The notes: generated by a model from the sequence alone, not told the origin. 64,000 bases of DNA from JACPAP01 sp035287045 (GCA_035287045.1 DATECF010000256.1:49132-113131), one strand, 5' to 3'; shown: positions 26,289 to 36,079, counted from the first letter of the stretch. Translations and numbers: made by a program.

Positions 26289-27329
26289 CTAGACGTTGAA
26301 CCGCACGTGCAGGATTTCTCCGTCCGCCACCACGTAGTCCTTGCCCTCGAGCTTGAGCCGGCCCGCCTCTTTCACCGCGTGCTCGGAGCCGTACTCCATG
26401 AACACCTGGTAGGGAATGACTTCGGCCCGGATGAACCCGCGCTCCAGGTCGGAGTGGATCCGCCCGGCCGCCTGCCGCGCGTTGGCGCCACGCTTGATGG
26501 TCCAGGCGCGGACTTCGTCGGGCCCCACGGTGAAGAACGAAATCAGATCCATGAGATGGTAGGCGGTACGAATAAACCGGACCAGGCCCGGCTCCGTGAG
26601 GCCCAGGTCCTCGAGGAAGGCCGGCTGATCCGCGACATCCATTCCGGCGATTTCCGCCTCCACGCTGGCCGAGAGCACGAATCCCTCGGCGTTGACCTGC
26701 TCCAGGCGCTTCGCCAGATCGCCCGGCAGCGGCTTGGCCGCCTCCGCCTCGTGCCGGTTGAGGACCACCATCAGGGGACGGTCGGTGAGCAGCGCGTAGC
26801 CCTTGAGTTGATCCCGGTGCAGCTCACTCTCCGAGAGCGAGCGTAACGGCCGTTCCTGTTCCAACGCCGCCTTCATTCGCTCGAACGTCGCCACCTCGAG
26901 CGGGTTGGTCTTCTCCTTGTGGGCGCGATCCAGCCGCCGCTCCACTATGCCGAGGTCGGCGAACAGGCACTCAGTGTAGAAGGCTTCAAGATCGGCGAGC
27001 GGGTCCGGCTTTCCCTCCAGCGCTGGATTCTCGAAGTCCCGCAGCACCAGGCACAGTACCTCCTGATCGCGGATCTGCTGCAATGCTTTGGTGGAGAGGC
27101 CTTTCTTGTCTGCCCCGTGCTCGCCCGGGATGTCGCAGAAGGCGATCTCCGCGTACGTGGTCTTCTTTGGCTTGAAGATGCCGGAGAGGACATCAATCCG
27201 TTGGTCCGGCACCTTGACCGTGCCCAGCCGCACCTCGCCACCGAAGCCAACCGGCGCATCGAGGCCCGTCAGGGCGTTGAACACGGTCGTCTTGCCGGAG
27301 CCCGCAAAGCCCACCAATCCCACTTTCAC
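26289..27329 (-). CDS. ychF: YchF/Obg-type ATPase-GTPase
   Basis: A 346-residue P-loop protein. GTG at 27329 follows GGGAGGGG with a 3-base gap and opens K-V-G-L-V-G-F-A-G-S-G-K-T (G1). D-I-P-G-E is G3, and the base-recognition site is N-R-H-E, the N-x-x-E form that makes YchF prefer ATP over GTP. A coiled-coil region and a C-terminal TGS domain (S-F-F-T-V-G-P-D-E-V-R-A-W) follow. YchF binds ribosomes and affects stress responses in other bacteria. It lies 50 bases downstream of the acylase gene. Confidence 0.88.
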   Translation of the reverse strand: MKVGLVGFAGSGKTTVFNALTGLDAPVGFGGEVRLGTVKVPDQRIDVLSGIFKPKKTTYAEIAFCDIPGEHGADKKGLSTKALQQIRDQEVLCLVLRDFENPALEGKPDPLADLEAFYTECLFADLGIVERRLDRAHKEKTNPLEVATFERMKAALEQERPLRSLSESELHRDQLKGYALLTDRPLMVVLNRHEAEAAKPLPGDLAKRLEQVNAEGFVLSASVEAEIAGMDVADQPAFLEDLGLTEPGLVRFIRTAYHLMDLISFFTVGPDEVRAWTIKRGANARQAAGRIHSDLERGFIRAEVIPYQVFMEYGSEHAVKEAGRLKLEGKDYVVADGEILHVRFNV

Positions 27330-27379
27330 CAACCCCTCCCAGGTTGCCCGCTCACCTCCCAGCCACGACACCCGCCCAT

Positions 27380-29545
27380 TCAGCGTCCGGGACGATACCT
27401 GCGCTCCGTATGCCCTTCGAGCTGGGAGCGGTAGAAGTACACCTCGCGCAGGTCCCCGGTGCTGTAGCGCACGGCCTGGTCGTTGAAGTGGGCGGATGCG
27501 GGACTGCTGTTCAGGCCGCCCGCCGTGATGGCTCTGGCCCGGACGCTGTCGCCGAACTCGACCACCGCGACGAAGCTGTTCCCGCTGGTGCCGTACCACT
27601 TCTTGGTACCCGGGTACGCGCGCGCTCCGAAGGACGCCAACGAACCCCAGCGCGAGGACGTGAAGCCCACGGGGATGCTGGGCCCACTGTCGTTGAACGG
27701 CTGCACGATATCCCCCGTGAGGCGCTGGAACCGGCTGATGTCTCCCCAGGGGGTTCGCCAGGTGCCAAAGTCGTTGGTGAGCCTGGTGGAGGTCGCCGCG
27801 AGCGCCTCGAGCCGCTGGCGAGGCGTCGTCCGGGTGGCCATGTAGTCGAAGAGGGGCACGCCGGCCCGCCGCGCGTCCGCGCCGACCCGTTGCGCCAGTT
27901 CCTCGCCCCAGAACACCGCCAGCGACGTGGGCACCGAGGTCACCGACCAGCGGAGGTCCCAGCCCCTGAGCGCCGCGATCTGCTCCGCCACCTGGCTCTT
28001 GAGCGGACTCGAGGCCGGCGTCTGATCGTCGGCCCGGAGCAGGGAGGGGATCAGGTCCTCGAACGCCGTGAGGTAGCTGTCGAACGCCGCGGCGGTGAGC
28101 GAGGCCATCGTGAAATCGGTCCGGTCTTCCAGGACCCGGATGGCGTGGATCCCCCGGGCGTTTTCCCCTCCGGTCTCCATGTACGCGGGGTAGTCCCGCC
28201 GCCTGGGGCTGTTGGCGCCCGCCGCCGAGTAGGGCCAGTTGTTGGTGTTCTGGATCCAGCCGCCGGCCGGGTTGATCACGTTGGGGCTCTGGTCAATGGC
28301 ATGCACGCCCTGCCACTCGGTCGCCGGGTTGCTTCCGTCCACCGGCTCGCTCCAGTCGAAGCGCGGGTCACGTTTGGGAACGAAGTTGGCGTGGAAGTAG
28401 GCGATGTTGCCTTCGGCGTCCGCGAACACCGTGTTGTTGGATGAGTTGGTGTGCAGCTCCATGGTCTCGCGGAACTCCTGGACGTTTCGGGCCTTGGTCC
28501 GCGTGTAGGACTGCGTCAGCGCCTTCACGGGCTCCTGCATCAACCGGACGCTGATCCACTTGCCGTTCGCCTCGCGGACGATGGGTCCGTGATGGGTCCG
28601 GTACACCGTGAAGGCCTTCCTGGCCATGCCCGTGTCGGTCTTGAACGGCACGGCGATCGTCGTGGCCAGGACCGGGCGCTCTTCCCTGCCGTAGCGATAG
28701 ACGTAGCCGTCGCCCCGCTGCACCACAGTTTCCGCGTATTCGTCGATGTTGTCCACGCCGCTCGAGGTGTGCATCCACCCCGCGGTCTGGTTGAACCCCT
28801 GGTAGACGAAAAACTGACCCCACGTCACGGCGCCGTAGGCGTTCAGGCCCTCGTCGCTGGTCATCTGCAGCTCGGCCCGGAAGAAGAACGACGTGTGCGG
28901 GTTGATCCACAGGAGGGCGTGCCGTGAGGCGCTGTTCGACGGGGCGACGGCGAAGCCGTTCGATCCCGCCGGCTCGGCCACGGGCTCGAGGTCCTCGAGC
29001 GGGACCAGGGCCCGGGTTCGGGGCCCCTCACCGTAGAACGCCTCGAGCTGGCGGAGGTTCACGCGCTCGATGTCCCCGCCGATACTGCCCTCGGTAAACG
29101 AGAGCGCCATCCAGGGCTCGAACCGGGTGATGACCCGGGGCGTCACGTCCGGGTGCGTATGGAGATAGTAGTTCAGCCCGGCGGCCCAGGCATCCATCAG
29201 GTGTCGCAACCACTCAGGGCTCGCCGCGTACTGCGCCCGCAGCGAGTCGGGATCAATGAACAGCTTCATGCGCAGGTCGCGATAGACCGCGGCCTCCCCC
29301 TCGGCTTCGGCGAGCCGGCCCATCGCATTGAGGTAATTCGTTTCCACGCGATGGAAGTCGTCCTCTGCCTGCGCGTAGATCATGCCGAAGACCGCGTCGG
29401 CATCGGTATTCCCGTAGATGTGGGGGATGCCCCAGTCGTCCCGGATGATCGTGACCTCCCTGGCCTGCTGCTCCCAGGCCGCGACCTCCGGATCCCGAGG
29501 CGCGCACGCGACGCAGGCGGCGAGCACGAGGACGAGGTGTCTCAT
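27380..29545 (-). CDS. Penicillin acylase family N-terminal-nucleophile hydrolase, lipoprotein
   Basis: A 721-residue precursor. The N-terminus is a lipoprotein signal with V-L-A-A-C. Residues 30-190 form the alpha chain (D-D-W-G-I-P-H-I-Y-G). Autocleavage is expected before S195 in G-S-N-G-F-A-V-A-P-S, which becomes the nucleophile. Members cleave acyl amides such as penicillins, bile salts or acyl-homoserine lactones; the substrate here is unknown. The ATG overlaps the stop of the TPR gene (ATGA), so the two are made together. Confidence 0.87.
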   Translation of the reverse strand: MRHLVLVLAACVACAPRDPEVAAWEQQAREVTIIRDDWGIPHIYGNTDADAVFGMIYAQAEDDFHRVETNYLNAMGRLAEAEGEAAVYRDLRMKLFIDPDSLRAQYAASPEWLRHLMDAWAAGLNYYLHTHPDVTPRVITRFEPWMALSFTEGSIGGDIERVNLRQLEAFYGEGPRTRALVPLEDLEPVAEPAGSNGFAVAPSNSASRHALLWINPHTSFFFRAELQMTSDEGLNAYGAVTWGQFFVYQGFNQTAGWMHTSSGVDNIDEYAETVVQRGDGYVYRYGREERPVLATTIAVPFKTDTGMARKAFTVYRTHHGPIVREANGKWISVRLMQEPVKALTQSYTRTKARNVQEFRETMELHTNSSNNTVFADAEGNIAYFHANFVPKRDPRFDWSEPVDGSNPATEWQGVHAIDQSPNVINPAGGWIQNTNNWPYSAAGANSPRRRDYPAYMETGGENARGIHAIRVLEDRTDFTMASLTAAAFDSYLTAFEDLIPSLLRADDQTPASSPLKSQVAEQIAALRGWDLRWSVTSVPTSLAVFWGEELAQRVGADARRAGVPLFDYMATRTTPRQRLEALAATSTRLTNDFGTWRTPWGDISRFQRLTGDIVQPFNDSGPSIPVGFTSSRWGSLASFGARAYPGTKKWYGTSGNSFVAVVEFGDSVRARAITAGGLNSSPASAHFNDQAVRYSTGDLREVYFYRSQLEGHTERRYRPGR

Positions 29546-30420
29546 GGCAGCCCCAGCTTCCGCCGTGCGAAGGGGCGCGCAAACGCCGATGGCGGATTGT
29601 GCGCGGTCGCCATGTCGTACGCTCGCTGGTACAGCGCCTTGGCCCGGTCCTGCTGCCCCAGCTTCTCGTACGTCATGGCCAGCAGACAGTGCATGAAGGG
29701 ATCGCGGTCGTTTCCGCGCATGGCAACCGCTTTCGTGAGCTCCGCCTCGGCGGTTGCCAGGTCATTCGCGTAGAGCGCCACGTAGCCCGCGAGATAGGGA
29801 AAGAACCGCTCCTGGTTTTCCGCCATGGTCGGGTCGCTGTCCAGGATCCGTCGCGCCTCGGCGACCTGGCGCTGGGCTTCCACCTGGTCTCCCCGGCGGG
29901 CGGCGAGCCGGCCCAGCGCGTGCGCCAGGCGGTAGTCCCAGAGGCTCCTGGGATGCTCCCGGGGCTCGGGCTCCTTGAGGCCCAGCTCCCAGCCCCTGCG
30001 GTACATCCGCTCCGCGGTCTCCAGCTCGCCGGCGTCAATGCACACCCGCGCGGATTCGTTCGCCATCTCCCCCTGCTGGTAGAACGCGTTCTGGGGCTCG
30101 GCCTGCTCGCGGGTCACCCAGTAGGCGATCACCATCTCGTGATATCTCACCGCGTTGGCGCAGTCGCCCTCAAAGCCGTAGGACATGGCCATGCGGCGCT
30201 GGGCCGCGGCTTTGGCGGCCGGCTCGGGCGCTTCGTCAATCAGGCGCTGCAAGACGGCGCGTGCTTCCGCGTGCTTTCCCTGCCGGTCCAGCTCCTGGGC
30301 CTCCCGCATAGGGCCGGACGGGCCGCCCCCACCCTGTGCCCCGGCGGTTCCGGTCGTCAGGGTGGACGCGGCGATCGTCAGGAGCGCCGACGTGGCATAG
30401 TGCACATAGGATGTGGTCAT
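29542..30420 (-). CDS. Exported TPR-like protein
   Basis: A 292-residue protein with a signal peptide ending T-A-G-A-Q. A glycine-rich stretch follows, then helix pairs of TPR type (A-Q-E-L-D-R-Q-G-K-H-A-E-A-R-A-V-L and later A-K-A-L-Y-Q-R-A-Y-D-M-A). The ATG at 30420 follows GGAGGAAG with a good gap. The 4-base overlap with the acylase gene suggests a shared periplasmic task, perhaps as scaffold. No enzyme activity is expected. Confidence 0.72.
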   Translation of the reverse strand: MTTSYVHYATSALLTIAASTLTTGTAGAQGGGGPSGPMREAQELDRQGKHAEARAVLQRLIDEAPEPAAKAAAQRRMAMSYGFEGDCANAVRYHEMVIAYWVTREQAEPQNAFYQQGEMANESARVCIDAGELETAERMYRRGWELGLKEPEPREHPRSLWDYRLAHALGRLAARRGDQVEAQRQVAEARRILDSDPTMAENQERFFPYLAGYVALYANDLATAEAELTKAVAMRGNDRDPFMHCLLAMTYEKLGQQDRAKALYQRAYDMATAHNPPSAFARPFARRKLGLP

Positions 30421-30469
30421 GGTCGTCTTCCTCCACGATTTGCCATTGCGTTGTCCTCGGCCTCCCACC

Positions 30470-32182
30470 TCAGAACCCCCCGCCCCCTCCACCGCCCGAC
30501 CCACCACCCGACGACCCGCCGCTGAACCCCGAGCCGCCCGAGCTCCGCGGTGCGCTGCTCATGGCGCTGCCTGCTCGGGTGGAGAGGTCGGACAGGCGGC
30601 TCGAGAACGTGCCGGCGTTGAAGCCCATCGGGTTGGTGCCGACGTACCAGGTAGGCGGCTCGCGGTACACGTCCCGGAACGCGTTGGCCCATCTCCGCTC
30701 CACCCCAAAAGCCATCGCGTAGGGCAGGAAGCGCTCGAACATCTCCGGCGTCTTGATGACGCGCTCGAAGCGATCACCCTCGACCCGATCGAGAAACTCC
30801 TCGAAACCCAGGACCCGCTCGCGCTGCCGCGCACCAAGCACAGTGCGCGCCGGCATGACGAGCCCGAACAGCGCCACGATGAGCGTGCTCAACCCCGCCG
30901 CCACGATGACGGTCACCATACTGAGGCCGGATGTCGCTCCGGCGGTGGTTCCCAGCGCGGTCAGGATCACGCCCAGGAACGCGGCGCCGGTCACCCAGCG
31001 GACCTTCACGCGGTCCGGCCGGGCGCGGTACAGCCCCCGCTGAATCAGCCGGTCGAAGACGCTTGTCCGGATGGCGGGCAACTCCACATAAAACTCATTC
31101 TCCAGATCCGACAGCCGGACGGTCCGCTGACCGTGCTGGAACAAGCCGCCCAACACCCGCGACTCATGCGGCTCGAGCCCTCTTGCGCCCGCCGCCGGCT
31201 CGGTCCGGTGGAAGACGTACTCCCGGCGTTTCCACAGCCCCAGGAATGCCTCCTCTTCCCGCTCCTCGATCTTGAGATACCCTCGAACGGCGAGATCCAC
31301 CATGGTCGCCGTGATGTCCCGCAGGTCCACCGAGGCATCCATCAGCGTGCCGGCCTCGGCCGGCGTCATCCCGCCCGGCGGCTCGTACTGCACCGTGACC
31401 GGCAGCCTGGCCGGATCGCGTCCTACCCGGTACCAGAGCCCGAACATCCCGAGGAATACCGCGACCGGAATGGCGAGGGGCCAGTTACTCGCCAGGAATC
31501 CCGCGGCCCGCTCCGCCTGAGTGGGCTCCGTCACCGCACCCTTGTCCCACCCTACCACGGCGGTCAAGCCCTCGCGAAAGCCCAGCGGCGTGGGCAGGAC
31601 CACGCCCAGCGTGGTTCCGGAGATGGTGAGCTCGGCGTCCCGGGCGGTGGACCCGTAGGGACCGTTGAACGCGGTGGCGCGCACTCCCGTCGCCGACGCG
31701 GGCAGCTCGATCCGCGCCGAGGCCGCCTCGATCGGCACGTCCCATTCATCCCCGGTGATGTTCCAGTACAGCTCGTCGTGATCCTCGAAGAACCGGAGCC
31801 CGTTGGCCGCCCGGTATCGCAGCACCACGGTGCGGGTCGCATCCTGGGCACCGGGCACCCAGATCTTGTACTTGAGGTAGTGGCGCTCCCGGGAGCTCTC
31901 CACCTTGAGTGGGCGGCCCTCGCCGTCCGTGGCGCCCAGCAGGGTCAGGCGAAGGGTCCAGCTGAATCCCTGGGGCGTGCGGTACCCCACCGGCACGGTG
32001 CGGTAGATCCCGTTCCACGAACCGGTGAACGCGACGGTAATGGACTCCGTGACGTTCACCGCCCCATCGCGGTTCACCACGATCGCGGCGTCGAAGCGCT
32101 TGATCGCGAGCGAGCGCTGGGCCCACACCACGCGGGGGAGGAGGAGCAGCGCCAGCGCCAGCAAACCTCCCAGGGGTCTCAC
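30470..32182 (-). CDS. DUF2207 domain membrane protein
   Basis: A 570-residue protein with a signal peptide (to V-V-W-A-Q), a beta-rich extracytoplasmic domain (residues 25-230), membrane segments near 240 and 410-450, and a tail ending S-G-G-G-S-G-G-G-G-G-G-G-F. That layout is DUF2207, often found after LemA as here. The GTG start overlaps the LemA stop (GTGA). Function is unknown; the Gly-rich tail is common in the family. Confidence 0.8.
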   Translation of the reverse strand: MRPLGGLLALALLLLPRVVWAQRSLAIKRFDAAIVVNRDGAVNVTESITVAFTGSWNGIYRTVPVGYRTPQGFSWTLRLTLLGATDGEGRPLKVESSRERHYLKYKIWVPGAQDATRTVVLRYRAANGLRFFEDHDELYWNITGDEWDVPIEAASARIELPASATGVRATAFNGPYGSTARDAELTISGTTLGVVLPTPLGFREGLTAVVGWDKGAVTEPTQAERAAGFLASNWPLAIPVAVFLGMFGLWYRVGRDPARLPVTVQYEPPGGMTPAEAGTLMDASVDLRDITATMVDLAVRGYLKIEEREEEAFLGLWKRREYVFHRTEPAAGARGLEPHESRVLGGLFQHGQRTVRLSDLENEFYVELPAIRTSVFDRLIQRGLYRARPDRVKVRWVTGAAFLGVILTALGTTAGATSGLSMVTVIVAAGLSTLIVALFGLVMPARTVLGARQRERVLGFEEFLDRVEGDRFERVIKTPEMFERFLPYAMAFGVERRWANAFRDVYREPPTWYVGTNPMGFNAGTFSSRLSDLSTRAGSAMSSAPRSSGGSGFSGGSSGGGSGGGGGGGF

Positions 32183-32736
32183 GTGCGGGTCTCCAGGTCG
32201 ATCGCCGGCACCGCCCCTTCCCGGTCATCGGCGAGCCCAAAGAACTCGGCCGGCTGGAACCCGAACGCGCGGGCTACCAGCACGGCAGGGAACTGCTGAG
32301 TCATGACGTTGAAGTCGCGGACGACCGCGTTGTAATAGCGGCGCGCGTGCTGGATGTGGTCTTCGATCTCGGTGAGGCTCCGCTGAAGCGACAGATAGCT
32401 CTCGGCGGCGCGAAGATCGGGATACGCCTCCGCCACGGCGAAGATCTGACGCACGGACCCGGCAAGCGCCCGTTCCGCCTCACCCGCCGCGCCGGGCCCG
32501 CGCGCCAGGACGGCGCGGCTCCGCGCTTCCGCCAGGGCCTCCAGCGTGCCCTTTTCGTATCCCGCATGCCCCTTCACCGCGGCCACCAGCGAGGGGATCA
32601 GGTCGTGCCGGCGCTTGAGCTGGACGTCGATGTCCGCCCAGGCATTCCCGATGAGCAACCGCAGGCGGGCGAGACGGTTGTACATGAGGACGCCGGCGAC
32701 GGCGAGCACGGCGAGGATGGTCAGGAACAGGCCCAT
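32179..32736 (-). CDS. lemA: LemA family protein
   Basis: A 185-residue protein with one N-terminal membrane helix (residues 3-21) and a long helical domain. N-A-W-A-D-I-D-V-Q-L-K-R-R-H-D-L-I-P is the LemA signature, and Y-Y-N-A-V-V-R-D-F-N follows near 140. Anchored in the inner membrane with the helical part outside. It is coupled to the DUF2207 gene. The role in bacteria is unclear; envelope stress has been suggested. Confidence 0.88.
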   Translation of the reverse strand: MGLFLTILAVLAVAGVLMYNRLARLRLLIGNAWADIDVQLKRRHDLIPSLVAAVKGHAGYEKGTLEALAEARSRAVLARGPGAAGEAERALAGSVRQIFAVAEAYPDLRAAESYLSLQRSLTEIEDHIQHARRYYNAVVRDFNVMTQQFPAVLVARAFGFQPAEFFGLADDREGAVPAIDLETRT

Positions 32737-32757
32737 CAGACATCTCCCGGAGCGGAA

Positions 32758-33447
32758 TCAAAGCCGCTCGGCCGACCGTAACAAGACCAGGCATTCGTCA
32801 TAGTAGAGCACCTCCGCGCCCGCCGTGTCCCGCTCCGCATTCAGGCGCATGGCCCGCGCGAGATCTTGAACCCGGATCTGGTGAAAGCGGGAAGGCAGGA
32901 GCCTCGATGCCCACGGAACCAGGCGCTGCGTGAGCCAGTCCTGGAAACCGTAGCGCAGCTTCTCCGTTACCAGGACGCTGGGCCGGTACAGGCTCAATCG
33001 CGGAAACCCCAAAGCCCGATAGCGCTCTTCGACGGCACCCTTGACCCGCAGGTAGTAGCTGGACGAACGCGGGTTGGCGCCGAGGGCCCCGAGCAGCGAC
33101 ATGTGCCGCACCCCCGCGTCCTTGCAGGCCCGCGCAAAGGCGGTCGCGTACTCCACGTCCACGTTCCAGAACACCTCGCGCGGCACCTTGCGGGGCTGGC
33201 CGATCCCCATGGTGCAGAACGCGGCCTCGCAGCCGGCGGCGGGCTCGCGCGCCTGCAGGTCCACCCGATCCATGTCCACGACGCGCTGGGTCAGCTTGGC
33301 CGCCCCGGCAGCGCTCGCGAACATGCCCGTCGCCCGCCGCGTGAGGATCGTGACCGCGGTGCATCGAGGCGACGCCAGCAGCTCGCGCACCAGGGCGGAC
33401 CCCACCGCGCCGGTGGCCCCGATGGCCAGGGCCCGGTAGGGGGTCAC
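32758..33447 (-). CDS. NAD(P)-binding oxidoreductase, HTATIP2-like SDR-type
   Basis: About 229 residues from the GTG at 33447 (GGAGG just upstream, short gap). The Rossmann loop is G-A-T-G-A-V-G near residue 9, followed by N-V-D-V-E-Y near 90, G-V-R-H-M-S-L-L-G-A-L-G-A and Y-Y-L-R-V-K-G-A-V-E-E, then L-Y-R-P-S-V-L. This is the atypical SDR group of HTATIP2/TIP30. Substrate is unknown. It lies 21 bases upstream of lemA and could head that operon. Confidence 0.75.
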   Translation of the reverse strand: MTPYRALAIGATGAVGSALVRELLASPRCTAVTILTRRATGMFASAAGAAKLTQRVVDMDRVDLQAREPAAGCEAAFCTMGIGQPRKVPREVFWNVDVEYATAFARACKDAGVRHMSLLGALGANPRSSSYYLRVKGAVEERYRALGFPRLSLYRPSVLVTEKLRYGFQDWLTQRLVPWASRLLPSRFHQIRVQDLARAMRLNAERDTAGAEVLYYDECLVLLRSAERL

Positions 33448-33547
33448 CGGCCTCCGCCCAGGGTCTTCATACTCGAGCGGGCTAAGGTACCCGGCCTCTT
33501 GCCCCGGCGCCACGCAGGGTGCAGTTTAGACGCTGAATCCCTCACAT

Positions 33548-34687
33548 ATGGTGTCGTACGTGCTCGCAGCCCCAGTGAAGTTCGAGGGTCGCGCCGCGGA
33601 GTTTGTGGCGGAGCTGAAGGAACGCGTGGACGCCTATTTCGACGAGCGCGGTCTGTCACGCCATGCCGACTGGCGGATGATCGCCAGGACCCTCTCGGCC
33701 TTCTCGCTGACGTTCATTCCCTACGCCCTGATCCTGACCAACCGGTTCGACCCGTGGACCATGCTGATCCTGGCCATCGTGATGGGGGTCGGCGTGGCGG
33801 GCATCGGGTTCGGGGTCTCCCACGACGCCCTGCATGGCGCCTATTCGGCCAATCCCGCCGTCAACCGGCTGCTGGGCTATTCGTTCGACTTGCTGGGCGC
33901 CAACGGGTACCTGTGGAAGATCACCCACAACGTCATTCATCATACCTATACCAACATCCAGGGCGTGGACGAGGACCTCGAGGTCTCGCCGCTGATTCGC
34001 CTGTCCCCGCGCTCCGAGTGGCGGCCGATCCACCGCATCCAGCCGGTCTTCGCGTTCGTGCTGTATGGCCTCTCGACCATCTTCTGGGTCTTCGCCAAGG
34101 ATTACAAGTACTTTCTGCAGAAGAACCTGGGGCCCTACCAGAACAAGAAGCACCCGCCGGCTGAGATCGCCATCCTGATGGTGGGCAAGCTGGTGTACTA
34201 CGGCTGGTCGGTGGTCATCCCGTTCCTGGTGGTGCAGGTGGCCTGGTGGCAGTTCGCGATCGGTTATGCCGCCATGCACCTCACGGCCGGTCTCACGCTC
34301 GGCGTGGTGTTCCAGCTGGCGCACGTGGTTGAAGGGGCCGAGCATTTGGCACCGGACGCCGGCGGGCGGATGGAACCGGCGTGGATGGTGCACCAGATGC
34401 GGACCACGTCGAACTTCTCCACCGGCAGCAAGCTCCTCACGTGGTACGTGGGCGGGCTGAACCACCAGGTGGAGCACCACCTGTTCCCCAGGGTGTGCAG
34501 CATCCACTACCCGGCGATCCGCCCCATCCTGCGCGAGGTGGCGGCCAAGTACGGCGTACCGTATCACGAGCAACCCACGCTCTGGGCGGCCATCCGGTCG
34601 CACTACCACATGCTCAGGGAGTTCAGCCGGCCACCGGTCACGGCAGCGCCCCAGGTGGTGGCGGCTACCGGATGTTCCACCCGTTGA
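33548..34687 (+). CDS. Membrane fatty acid desaturase
   Basis: A 379-residue di-iron membrane enzyme. The three histidine boxes are H-D-A-L-H-G near residue 92, H-N-V-I-H-H near 126 and H-Q-V-E-H-H near 305, the Q/H-x-x-H-H form of front-end type acyl desaturases. Four hydrophobic segments lie between. It puts a double bond into acyl chains of membrane lipids, using oxygen. No fused cytochrome b5 domain is present, so a separate electron donor is needed. Its last 23 bases overlap the converging amidohydrolase gene. Confidence 0.88.
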   Translation: MVSYVLAAPVKFEGRAAEFVAELKERVDAYFDERGLSRHADWRMIARTLSAFSLTFIPYALILTNRFDPWTMLILAIVMGVGVAGIGFGVSHDALHGAYSANPAVNRLLGYSFDLLGANGYLWKITHNVIHHTYTNIQGVDEDLEVSPLIRLSPRSEWRPIHRIQPVFAFVLYGLSTIFWVFAKDYKYFLQKNLGPYQNKKHPPAEIAILMVGKLVYYGWSVVIPFLVVQVAWWQFAIGYAAMHLTAGLTLGVVFQLAHVVEGAEHLAPDAGGRMEPAWMVHQMRTTSNFSTGSKLLTWYVGGLNHQVEHHLFPRVCSIHYPAIRPILREVAAKYGVPYHEQPTLWAAIRSHYHMLREFSRPPVTAAPQVVAATGCSTR

Positions 34688-35966
34688 CCGGCCCGCCGTG
34701 GAAGAACTTCTCGGGCGTCATCACCCCGTCCCGCTTGAACACCACGCCATCCTTCAGCACGAACCGCACCTCCCGCAGCGCGTCAATGTTCTGGAGCGGG
34801 TTTCCCGGCACCGCGATCAGATCGGCCGCATAGCCGACCTTGATCGGGCCGCGTGAGGTGTAGGTCTCGCTCGCCTTGAAGCCGTTGACGGTCATGGCCC
34901 GCAGGATGTCCGCCGGAGGAATTCCCGCCGCTTTCCAGGTCTCGATGAACTCGATCGCCACCTCGCCCCGGGTCTTGCCCGGCACGTAGTAATCGGCGTC
35001 GGTGGAAAAGGTGAGCGGCACCTGGTTGTCGTAGGCGTTCTTGAGGCCCGCGACCGTGGCCTGATACCGCTGGGGCGTGGTGTGCCCCGTCAGCGAGATC
35101 GGCGTCTCCGTGCCGGCGCGCCAGATGCCCTTTTGCGCCATCAGTTTGTGCATCTCGTCGGTCAGCCCGCGATCGTGCGCGATGGACCAGATGCCGGCCT
35201 CGATGGCGCGCCGCGCGCCGTCCACCGTTTGCACGTGCCCTTCCACCTTGAGCCCCGCTTTGGCCGCCTCGGCGATGAACAGCGTGATCTCATCGACGGT
35301 GTAGCCCCAGGGCTTACAGTCCACGCAGATCTTGATGACCCTGGCGCCGAACAGGGCGTTCTGTCGGACCGCCTTGACGATCTCGTCCGGCGTGTCCGCG
35401 TCGAGGTACTCCGGATACACGATAGACTTCCCCATGGCCATTTCCGGCGTGGGCCAGAACTGCCCGCCGAAGCCGCCGATGATGATCCCGGAGTTGATGA
35501 TGGTCGGGCCGGGGATCCAGCCCTGCTCGATGGCGATCCGCAGCGCGGCATCGGCGTAATTGCCGTTGTTCCCCATGTCGCGGACGATGGTGAACCCGGA
35601 CGACAGCATCTGGATGCCGTTGGACACCGCCTGGATGGCCCGGAGCGGCGTGCCGTCCAGGACGTACGTCAGGTAATAGACGTTGCTCTCGGGCTCCGCC
35701 TTGTACGTGAGGGCGAGGTGGTTGTGCGCGTCCACCAGCCCCGGGAGCACCGTGAGCTGGGAAAGGTCAATGACCTCGGCGCCTTGGGGGATGGTCACCG
35801 TCGGGCCGATAGCGCGGAATCGCCCGCCTTCCACCAGAATCACCTGATTGACCGCCACCGTCCCCGCCTCCGGATCAACCAGCCGACCGGCTCGGATGGC
35901 AGTCACCTGACCCTCGGCGGACGACGCGGCGAACGCGAGCACGGCAGCAACCAGCCCGATGCGCAT
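34665..35966 (-). CDS. Exported amidohydrolase (imidazolonepropionase/prolidase-like)
   Basis: A 433-residue enzyme of the metal-dependent amidohydrolase superfamily. The signal peptide ends S-A-E-G-Q. P-G-L-V-D-A-H-N-H is the H-x-H metal pair, and K in V-I-K-I-C may be the bridging lysine. H in E-G-H-V-Q, H in I-A-H-D-R and D in F-S-T-D-A-D follow. Such enzymes often cleave cyclic amides or dipeptides in the periplasm. Substrate is unknown. Confidence 0.83.
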   Translation of the reverse strand: MRIGLVAAVLAFAASSAEGQVTAIRAGRLVDPEAGTVAVNQVILVEGGRFRAIGPTVTIPQGAEVIDLSQLTVLPGLVDAHNHLALTYKAEPESNVYYLTYVLDGTPLRAIQAVSNGIQMLSSGFTIVRDMGNNGNYADAALRIAIEQGWIPGPTIINSGIIIGGFGGQFWPTPEMAMGKSIVYPEYLDADTPDEIVKAVRQNALFGARVIKICVDCKPWGYTVDEITLFIAEAAKAGLKVEGHVQTVDGARRAIEAGIWSIAHDRGLTDEMHKLMAQKGIWRAGTETPISLTGHTTPQRYQATVAGLKNAYDNQVPLTFSTDADYYVPGKTRGEVAIEFIETWKAAGIPPADILRAMTVNGFKASETYTSRGPIKVGYAADLIAVPGNPLQNIDALREVRFVLKDGVVFKRDGVMTPEKFFHGGPVNGWNIR

Positions 35967-36018
35967 AATCTCTACTCCTTTGCGGTGAACTAGGGTGGAT
36001 TATCCCGTTCGCTGTTCA

Positions 36019-36045
36019 TCTCTGCGTTTCTCTGCGCTCTCTGCG
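36019..36045. repeat. TCTCTGCG triplicate between genes
   Basis: Three copies of TCTCTGCG start at 36019, 36029 and 36038. They lie between the kinase stop and the start side of the amidohydrolase gene. No protein is encoded. I infer a dispersed intergenic repeat; a related C/G-rich inverted repeat is at 44698-44732. Confidence 0.5.
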
Positions 36046-36053
36046 GTAGCCTA

Positions 36054-36069
36054 CCTCGCCGCAGCGAGG
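36054..36069 (-). terminator. Hairpin after the kinase gene
   Basis: CCTCGC-CGCA-GCGAGG is a perfect 6-bp stem with a 4-base loop, 10 bases beyond the kinase stop. There is no U-run after it, so factor-independent termination is only possible. Confidence 0.35.
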
Positions 36070-36079
36070 CGCCGGGCGC

